Positions 5,495 to 9,666 of a stretch of 9,666 nucleotides of DNA are shown in pieces. The stretch lies in NCBI GenBank assembly GCA_018262315.1, contig JAGSPS010000098.1:1-9666 (forward strand), in the 5' to 3' direction. This DNA comes from Deltaproteobacteria bacterium. Lineage in GTDB: Bacteria; Myxococcota_A; UBA9160; PR03. A program made the position numbers and the translations under genes. Numbering within the stretch: the first letter of the stretch is position 1; the number at the start of each line of letters is the position of its first letter. The notes under the pieces are model-generated. The model saw only the letters and a program-made list of their open reading frames with translations. It searched no databases and was not told where the DNA came from.

Positions 5495-6523
5495 ATGACC
5501 ACCCCCCACGCGAACGACGCGGGCTCGCCCGCCGCCCAGCTCAGGGACGGCTGGAATCGCTCGATCACGAACCTGCGCATCTCGGTGACGGACCGCTGCA
5601 ACTTCCGCTGCGTCTACTGCATTCCCGAGGAAAACATCGAGTGGCTGCCGCGCGGGCAACTCGCGTCGCTCGAGGAGCTGGCGCGGATCGCGCGGATCGC
5701 CGTCGGGCTCGGCGTGCGAAGGCTGCGCCTCACCGGCGGCGAGCCGCTGCTGCGCAAGAACCTGCCGAGCCTCGTCGCCGAGCTGGCGGCGCTGCCGGGC
5801 CTCGACGACATCGCGCTCACCACCAACGGCACCGAGCTGCCCCGCCTCGCGCGCGACCTTGCCGACGCCGGTCTCGAGCGCGTCAACGTGAGTCTCGACT
5901 CGCTCGACCGCGCCACCTTCGCGAAGCTCGCCCAGCGCGACCTGCTCCCGGACGTGCTCGCCGGCATCGAAGCCGCCGTGAACGCCGGCCTCACGCCGCT
6001 CAGCATCAACTGTGTCGTGATCCGCGGCACCAACGACCACGAGGTGGTGACGTTCGCGCGCTTCGCCCGCGAGCGCGGCTTCGAAGTGCGCTTCATCGAG
6101 TTCATGCCGCTCGAGCACGGCCAGCGCTGGGGCGAGCACGCGCTGGTGCCGGGGCGCGAGCTGCGCGAACGCATCGAAGCCGTCTTCCCGCTGCTGCCCT
6201 CGCCCGATCAGGACCCGCATGCGCCGAGTCGCGACTGGGTCTTCGCCGACGGCGCGCCGGGCGTGATGGGTTTCATCGACTCGGTGACGGCGCCGTTCTG
6301 CGACGGCTGCACCCGCATCCGTCTCACCGCCGACGGCAAGCTCCGCACCTGCCTGTTCTCGCTGAACGAACACGACCTGCTCGGCCCGATCCGCGCCGGC
6401 GCTTCGGACGAAGCGGTCGCGAAGCTGCTGTGCGCGGCCGTCAGCACCAAAGAGCTGAAGCACCACATCACCGACGGCCTCTTCGTGAAGCCGCAGCGGA
6501 CGATGTCGCAAATCGGCGGATAG
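5495..6523 (+). CDS. moaA: GTP 3',8-cyclase (molybdenum cofactor biosynthesis protein A)
   Basis: A 342-residue radical SAM enzyme of expected length. It converts GTP to 3',8-cyclo-dihydro-GTP, the first step of molybdopterin synthesis, in the cytoplasm. The N-terminal cluster motif CNFRCVYC has Cys35, Cys39 and Cys42. TGGEPLLR (from Thr80) is the SAM-binding stretch. The C-terminal second 4Fe-4S cluster that binds GTP is held by Cys269, Cys272 and Cys286 (FCDGCTRIRL, then LRTC). The protein ends in the conserved double Gly (SQIGG). The ATG at 5495 is the natural start. The ribosome binding site is weak, and the open frame upstream is antisense to the aminotransferase. All catalytic elements are intact. 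No moaC, moaE or moeA is in the window, so the gene stands apart from the rest of the pathway. Confidence 0.95.
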   Translation: MTTPHANDAGSPAAQLRDGWNRSITNLRISVTDRCNFRCVYCIPEENIEWLPRGQLASLEELARIARIAVGLGVRRLRLTGGEPLLRKNLPSLVAELAALPGLDDIALTTNGTELPRLARDLADAGLERVNVSLDSLDRATFAKLAQRDLLPDVLAGIEAAVNAGLTPLSINCVVIRGTNDHEVVTFARFARERGFEVRFIEFMPLEHGQRWGEHALVPGRELRERIEAVFPLLPSPDQDPHAPSRDWVFADGAPGVMGFIDSVTAPFCDGCTRIRLTADGKLRTCLFSLNEHDLLGPIRAGASDEAVAKLLCAAVSTKELKHHITDGLFVKPQRTMSQIGG

Positions 6524-6532
6524 CCGATTTGC
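6508..6532 (+). terminator. Perfect 10-bp hairpin over the moaA stop codon
   Basis: The left arm GCAAATCGGC (6508-6517) and right arm GCCGATTTGC (6523-6532) are exact complements around a 5-base loop that contains the beginning of the TAG stop. No run of T follows, so it is not a textbook Rho-independent terminator. It may act as an attenuator, a 3'-end stabiliser or a weak terminator between moaA and folB. Confidence 0.5.
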
Positions 6533-6540
6533 AAGCGCCG

Positions 6541-6582
6541 GCGGAGTCGGTGCGCGCAGCGAGCCGTAGGCGAGCGGAGTCG
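6541..6582. repeat. Short GC-rich direct repeats between moaA and folB
   Basis: GCGGAGTCG occurs at 6541-6549 and again at 6574-6582. Between them GCGAGC appears twice (6569-6574 being the second copy, reading GCGAGC-CGTAG-GCGAGC). It looks like a dispersed intergenic repeat unit of the kind found between genes in many GC-rich genomes. No function is implied. Confidence 0.4.
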
Positions 6583-6602
6583 AACAGATTGGAAGAAGAG
6601 CA

Positions 6603-6977
6603 ATGACCGACACCATCCTCCTCGAAGGCATCCAGGTCCCGGCAGCGCTCGGTGTCACGGCGGCCGAGCGGCGCATGCGCCGCCCGGTGCTGCTCGACAT
6701 CGAGGTCGAATACGACCTGCGCGCCTCTGGCCGCAGCGACCGCATCGGTCACACGCTCCACTACAAGCGCATCTTCGAAGTGGTGGAAGACGTCGCCGCG
6801 AACCAGCAGCACAAGCTGGTCGAGGCGCTCGGCGAGCGCATCGCGCGCGCCGTGCTCGAGAAGTTCGACGCCCCCGCGATCACCGTGACGGTGCGCAAAC
6901 CCAAGCCGATCGCGGGCGTGCTCGAACACGCGGGGGTTCGCATCCGGCGCACGCGGAAGGATCTCGGGCTGGGGTGA
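6603..6977 (+). CDS. folB: Dihydroneopterin aldolase
   Basis: A 124-residue protein of the usual FolB length. It splits 7,8-dihydroneopterin into 6-hydroxymethyl-dihydropterin and glycolaldehyde in folate synthesis, and works as a cytoplasmic oligomer. Key positions are visible: Glu22 in GVTAAER, Tyr54 in LHYKRI, the pterin-binding Glu74 in HKLVEALGERIA, and the catalytic Lys99 in VRKPKPIAGVLEHAGV. The numbers agree with the well-studied bacterial enzymes. GGAAGAAGAG lies just before the ATG. It follows moaA by 79 bases on the same strand, so two GTP-derived pterin pathways are neighbours here. A GTG overlapping its stop codon (GTGA at 6974-6977) opens another frame whose product does not resemble FolK, the common next gene. 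Confidence 0.92.
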   Translation: MTDTILLEGIQVPAALGVTAAERRMRRPVLLDIEVEYDLRASGRSDRIGHTLHYKRIFEVVEDVAANQQHKLVEALGERIARAVLEKFDAPAITVTVRKPKPIAGVLEHAGVRIRRTRKDLGLG

Positions 6978-7235
6978 GCGGCGCGGTCGCGCGGCGTCGG
7001 AGAGCCAACAGCGAGGTCGGGCGCGTTCATCGACGCCGCGACGGAAGATCGCGACGCCATCGGGCTGGTGCTGGACGCGTACCTCCGGGAACTCACAGCA
7101 CATCGCTGGATCGCCTCCGGCGCCCGCGGGGTGCGCAGCTGGCTCGAAGTGCAGCGCGCGCTGAACGGCATCCAGCGGCAGCCCACTTCAGTGGGCGTCG
7201 GCAATCGAGCCGCCTGGCCGGAGCACGGCCCTTGA
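6978..7235 (+). pseudogene. Unrecognised coding-like stub after folB
   Basis: In the same frame as folB, directly after its stop, the sequence stays open to a TGA at 7233-7235, about 85 codons. From about 7020 the codons are strongly GC-ending and the reading is protein-like: FIDAATEDRDAIGLVLDAYL, then RELTAHRWIASG and VRSWLEVQRALNGIQ. No ATG lies in the frame; the only candidate start is an internal GTG in GLVLD, without a clear ribosome binding site. It therefore looks like the 3' end of a gene that lost its head, or a short gene with an unusual start. I do not recognise the family. A hairpin (7181-7196) lies inside its end. Confidence 0.4.
7181..7196. repeat. Small perfect hairpin GCCCAC-TTCA-GTGGGC
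   Basis: Two exact 6-base arms sit around a TTCA loop, about 35 bases before the iron permease promoter. There is no T run, so termination is unlikely to be efficient. It could be the end of the preceding transcript or chance in GC-rich DNA. Confidence 0.35.
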
Positions 7236-7281
7236 CAGAGGGGAGCAAGCAGGATCAAAATGAAAAAAGATGTCAATTTCA
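7232..7281 (+). promoter_or_regulatory. Promoter and possible operator of the iron permease gene
   Basis: A perfect -35 box TTGACA (7232-7237) is followed 18 bases later by CAAAAT (7256-7261, four of six consensus bases) in a markedly A-rich island within GC-rich DNA. An inverted repeat TGAAA (7261-7265) ... TTTCA (7277-7281) covers the expected transcription start, the classic place for a repressor. Iron permease genes are commonly controlled by Fur, but this repeat is only a poor match to the Fur consensus, so the regulator is unknown. Confidence 0.55.
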
Positions 7282-7314
7282 AAAAAGACCGATCGATCGC
7301 CGAGGAACCCCGTA

Positions 7315-9255
7315 ATGCGAACTCGTCTCGTTTTCACGGTGACCGCTCTGCTGCTGGCCGCACCCGCACTCGCCGAGACCGCTGACTGGCGCGAATCCGC
7401 GCAGACCGCGCTGCACCTGCTCGATTACGTTGGCGTCGACTATCCCGAGTTCGTTCGGGGCGGCGAGGTGCTCGACCAGGCCGAGTACGAGGAGCAGCTC
7501 GAGTTCGCCGAGAAGGTGGTGACGCTGCTCCAGGGACTTCCAGAACGAGCGGACCGCGCGCAACTCGTCGCCGACGCCGAGGCCCTGCTTCTGCTGATGG
7601 AGGCGAAGGGTCCGGGTCCGCGAGTCGCCACATTGAGCGCCGATCTGCGCTGGGCGCTGATTGGCGCGTACGCGCTGGTGGTGGCGCCGAAGCAGGTCCC
7701 TGACCTCGCGCACGGCGCGCAGCTCTATCGCGACAACTGCGTGAGCTGTCACGGCGCCGATGGAAGGGGCGACGGCCCGGCGGGCAAGAGCCTGAATCCG
7801 GCGCCGGCCGACTTCACCGATGCGGTACGCATCGCCCAGCGCAGCGCCTACGGGCTCTACAACACCATCACGCTCGGGGTCGCCGGAACCGGCATGGTGG
7901 CGTACCGGCAACTCACGGACGACGACCGCTGGGCGCTCGCCTTCTTCGTGTCGCAGCTCGCGCTTACGCCGCAGCAGCTCGCCGGCGGCGAGGCCGCCTG
8001 GAACTCGGGCCTCCACGCGGAAACCTTCGCGAACCTCGAGAACGTCGCGACGCTCTCCACGGACGAGGTCACCGCGCGCTTCGGCCCAGACGCCGCGCAG
8101 GCGCAGCGGTGGCTGCGCGCGCATCCCGAGGCGCTCGGAGCGGTCGCCGTGTCGCCGATCGACTTCACCGTGAAGACGCTGCGCGAGAGCCTGGCCGCGC
8201 ATCGCAGCGGCGACAGCGCGGCCGCGATGCAGCTCGCGCTGACCGCCTATCTCGAGGGCTTCGAGCTGATCGAGGCGAGCCTCGACAGCGTCGACGCGGA
8301 GCTGCGCACCCGGGTCGAGCGCGAGCTGATGGCGTATCGCAGCCAGATCGCGTCGGGCGCGTCGGCCGAGGATGCCGAGCGACAGCTCGCTGGAACCATC
8401 GATCTGCTGCAGCTCGCCGAGCAGAAGCTCGAGACCGACCGCCTCGATGCGGGCGCACTGTTCGGCTCGTCCCTGCTGATCCTGCTGCGCGAGGGGCTCG
8501 AAGCGATCCTCGTGTTGGCGGCGATCATCGCGTTCCTCGTCAAGAGCGGGCGGCGCGACGCCATGCCTTGGGTTCATTTCGGCTGGGTGACCGCGCTCGT
8601 CGCGGGCGCCGCGACCTGGTTCGTCGCGACGTATATCGTGTCGATTTCCGGCGCGAGCCGCGAGATGACGGAAGCCGTGAGCGCGCTGTGTGCAGCGGTG
8701 ATGCTGCTCTACATCGGCATGTGGCTCCACTCCAAGGCGAACGCGCGCGCCTGGCAGCGCTTCCTCCACGAGCAGGTCGGCGGCGCACTGGGCCGCAAGA
8801 CGCTGTGGGCGCTGGCGAGCGTGTCGTTCCTCGCCGTGTACCGCGAGCTGTTCGAGATCGTGCTCTTCTACCAGGCGCTGTGGGCGCAGGCCGGCGACGT
8901 CGGCGGTGCGCCCCTGGTCGCGGGCGTGGGCACGGCCGCCGCGATGCTGGCGCTCATCGGCTGGGGCGTGTTCCGGTACGGCCTGCGCCTGCCGATCGAC
9001 CGATTCTTCAAGGCGACGGCGGTGATGCTCGCGGTTCTCGCCGTGATCTTCCTCGGGCAGGGCGTTGCAGCGCTGCAAGAGGCAGGTGCCGTCGGCACGA
9101 GCAGCATCGCATTCTTCCGCGTGCCGGAGCTGGGCATCTTCCCGACCGCGCAGACGATCGCGGCGCAGGCCGCCGGCGTCGCGATCGTGCTCGGAAGCTT
9201 CGTCTGGGCGGGCCGCCAGCGAATGGTGGGCGTCTACAACACCGATGGGCGCTAG
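7315..9255 (+). CDS. Cytochrome c/FTR1 family iron permease
   Basis: The product has 646 residues; ATG 7315 is preferred over 7270 because GAGGA lies 8 bases before it and a clean signal peptide follows (1-20, ending APALA). A periplasmic region contains a c-type haem site CVSCH (142-146) with GTGM (Met194) as likely distal ligand. A helical region of about 150 residues follows, then seven membrane helices from about residue 384 to the C-terminus. The FTR1 permease motifs are REGLE (392-396) in helix 1 and RELFE (510-514) in helix 4, both needed for Fe(III) movement in the family. The layout implies Fe(II) oxidation or electron transfer coupled to iron import across the inner membrane. Its own promoter precedes it, and the porin gene overlaps its end by 11 bases. 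The fusion is a known architecture and looks intact. Confidence 0.92.
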   Translation: MRTRLVFTVTALLLAAPALAETADWRESAQTALHLLDYVGVDYPEFVRGGEVLDQAEYEEQLEFAEKVVTLLQGLPERADRAQLVADAEALLLLMEAKGPGPRVATLSADLRWALIGAYALVVAPKQVPDLAHGAQLYRDNCVSCHGADGRGDGPAGKSLNPAPADFTDAVRIAQRSAYGLYNTITLGVAGTGMVAYRQLTDDDRWALAFFVSQLALTPQQLAGGEAAWNSGLHAETFANLENVATLSTDEVTARFGPDAAQAQRWLRAHPEALGAVAVSPIDFTVKTLRESLAAHRSGDSAAAMQLALTAYLEGFELIEASLDSVDAELRTRVERELMAYRSQIASGASAEDAERQLAGTIDLLQLAEQKLETDRLDAGALFGSSLLILLREGLEAILVLAAIIAFLVKSGRRDAMPWVHFGWVTALVAGAATWFVATYIVSISGASREMTEAVSALCAAVMLLYIGMWLHSKANARAWQRFLHEQVGGALGRKTLWALASVSFLAVYRELFEIVLFYQALWAQAGDVGGAPLVAGVGTAAAMLALIGWGVFRYGLRLPIDRFFKATAVMLAVLAVIFLGQGVAALQEAGAVGTSSIAFFRVPELGIFPTAQTIAAQAAGVAIVLGSFVWAGRQRMVGVYNTDGR

Positions 9256-9666
9256 CCGAGCGCGCTTCGGGCTGTCACTCGGAGTCCTGCTGTCCGGTAT
9301 GGCGTCGATCCTAGTCTGGCCGGCCGCCGCCCAGGAGTCGGGGCGCGAGACGGCGCGAGAAGCGGAGTCCGGCGACCCACGGCGCGAGAAGGAACCAGAG
9401 ACGGACTCGTCGAGCCTGTGGACGCGCTCGACGCTGACCGGAGACTGGGGCGGTCTGCGCACGTCACTCGCCGAGCGCGGCGTGACGCTCGGGTTCACCC
9501 ATACCGCGGATGTGATCGGAATCGCCTCGGGCGGCCTTCACCATCGCGCGGAATGGCTCAACGACTGGGACCTGACCCTCGAGGTGGAGACCGAGCCGCT
9601 GCTCGGTTGGCACGGCGGGAAGCTGTTCCTCTACGGCCTCGGCCTGTGGAGCACGGGCAGCCCGAG
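9245..9666 (+). CDS. OprB-type outer-membrane porin, N-terminal part
   Basis: Open from ATG 9245 to the right edge (140 codons, no stop), overlapping the iron permease end by 11 bases. A signal peptide (GLSLGVLLSGM core, cleavage near PAAAQ) precedes a charged linker rich in Glu and Arg (about residues 30-55). The first porin segment follows: LTGDWGGLRTSLAERGVTL, then GGLHHRAEW and GGKLFLYGLGLWS. The GDWGG-x-R opening and alternating aromatic strands are characteristic of the carbohydrate-selective porin OprB family, which forms monomeric 16-strand barrels. Because the gene is coupled to an iron permease, it may pass iron or iron chelates rather than sugar. That is inference from context. The family call is firm, but the barrel is mostly outside the window. 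Confidence 0.85.
   Translation, partial: MGASRARFGLSLGVLLSGMASILVWPAAAQESGRETAREAESGDPRREKEPETDSSSLWTRSTLTGDWGGLRTSLAERGVTLGFTHTADVIGIASGGLHHRAEWLNDWDLTLEVETEPLLGWHGGKLFLYGLGLWSTGSP

Noticed and set aside
5408..6745. Minus-strand extension of the aminotransferase frame across moaA and into folB
   Set aside because: It is antisense to intact moaA and folB. The TTG at 5407 with GGAGG gives the family length.
9065..9078. 14-base perfect palindrome TTGCAGCGCTGCAA
   Set aside because: It lies inside the coding region of the permease helix (VAALQEA), far from any start, and is most likely chance codon choice.
7279..9498. A 739-codon minus-strand open frame opposite the iron permease
   Set aside because: Low-complexity Arg/His/Glu-rich reading with no domain, lying wholly opposite a gene with clear haem and FTR1 motifs.
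1..9666. CRISPR array, tRNA, rRNA, toxin-antitoxin or phage genes
   Set aside because: I looked for spaced repeats, cloverleaf arms with a TTCGA-type loop and typical protein motifs, and found none.

Overview
The window comes from a GC-rich Gram-negative bacterium. Signal peptides, a periplasmic c-type cytochrome domain and an OprB-type outer-membrane porin show the cell envelope type. Proteobacteria or a deltaproteobacteria-like lineage is the best guess, but nothing here (no rRNA, no tRNA) fixes the taxon.

Left part, about 1-2460, all minus strand, accessory in character. A catalase-family haem protein fragment (1-415) runs off the left edge. It carries a one-base contraction in a G run and lacks a recognisable N-terminus. 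Next is a tight, translationally coupled operon read right to left: a Met-rich exported protein (1667-2128), a roughly four-helix membrane protein (1113-1670), a 40-residue single-helix membrane peptide (994-1116) and a DUF302 protein (552-938). Two of the junctions, and a third with a doubtful upstream frame, are ATGA overlaps. The Met, Cys and His content suggests copper/silver or another soft metal, but the function is not established. Codon use is visibly less GC-biased than in the right part.

Junction, about 2130-2670: no intact gene. A C-terminal remnant of an IS91-like transposase (about 2459-2638) breaks off abruptly near 2460. A doubtful open frame (2125 to about 2450) is joined to the Met-rich gene by an ATGA overlap.

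Middle, 2672-5407, minus strand: a class III (ArgD-like) aminotransferase, badI (ring hydrolase) and badH (hydroxyacyl-CoA dehydrogenase) form one operon. Together BadH and BadI would turn 2-hydroxycyclohexanecarboxyl-CoA into pimelyl-CoA, the last steps of the cyclohexanecarboxylate branch of alicyclic/aromatic acid degradation. An 87-bp divergent promoter region with a perfect 12-bp palindrome separates this operon from moaA.

Right, 5495-9666, plus strand: moaA (molybdenum cofactor) and folB (folate), two enzymes of GTP-derived pterin pathways, with a strong hairpin over the moaA stop codon. An unrecognised coding-like stub follows (6978-7235). Then comes a promoter with a perfect TTGACA box driving a cytochrome c/FTR1 iron permease fusion (7315-9255), which overlaps the start of an OprB-type porin (9245 to the right edge). 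The last two genes look like an outer-plus-inner-membrane iron uptake pair.
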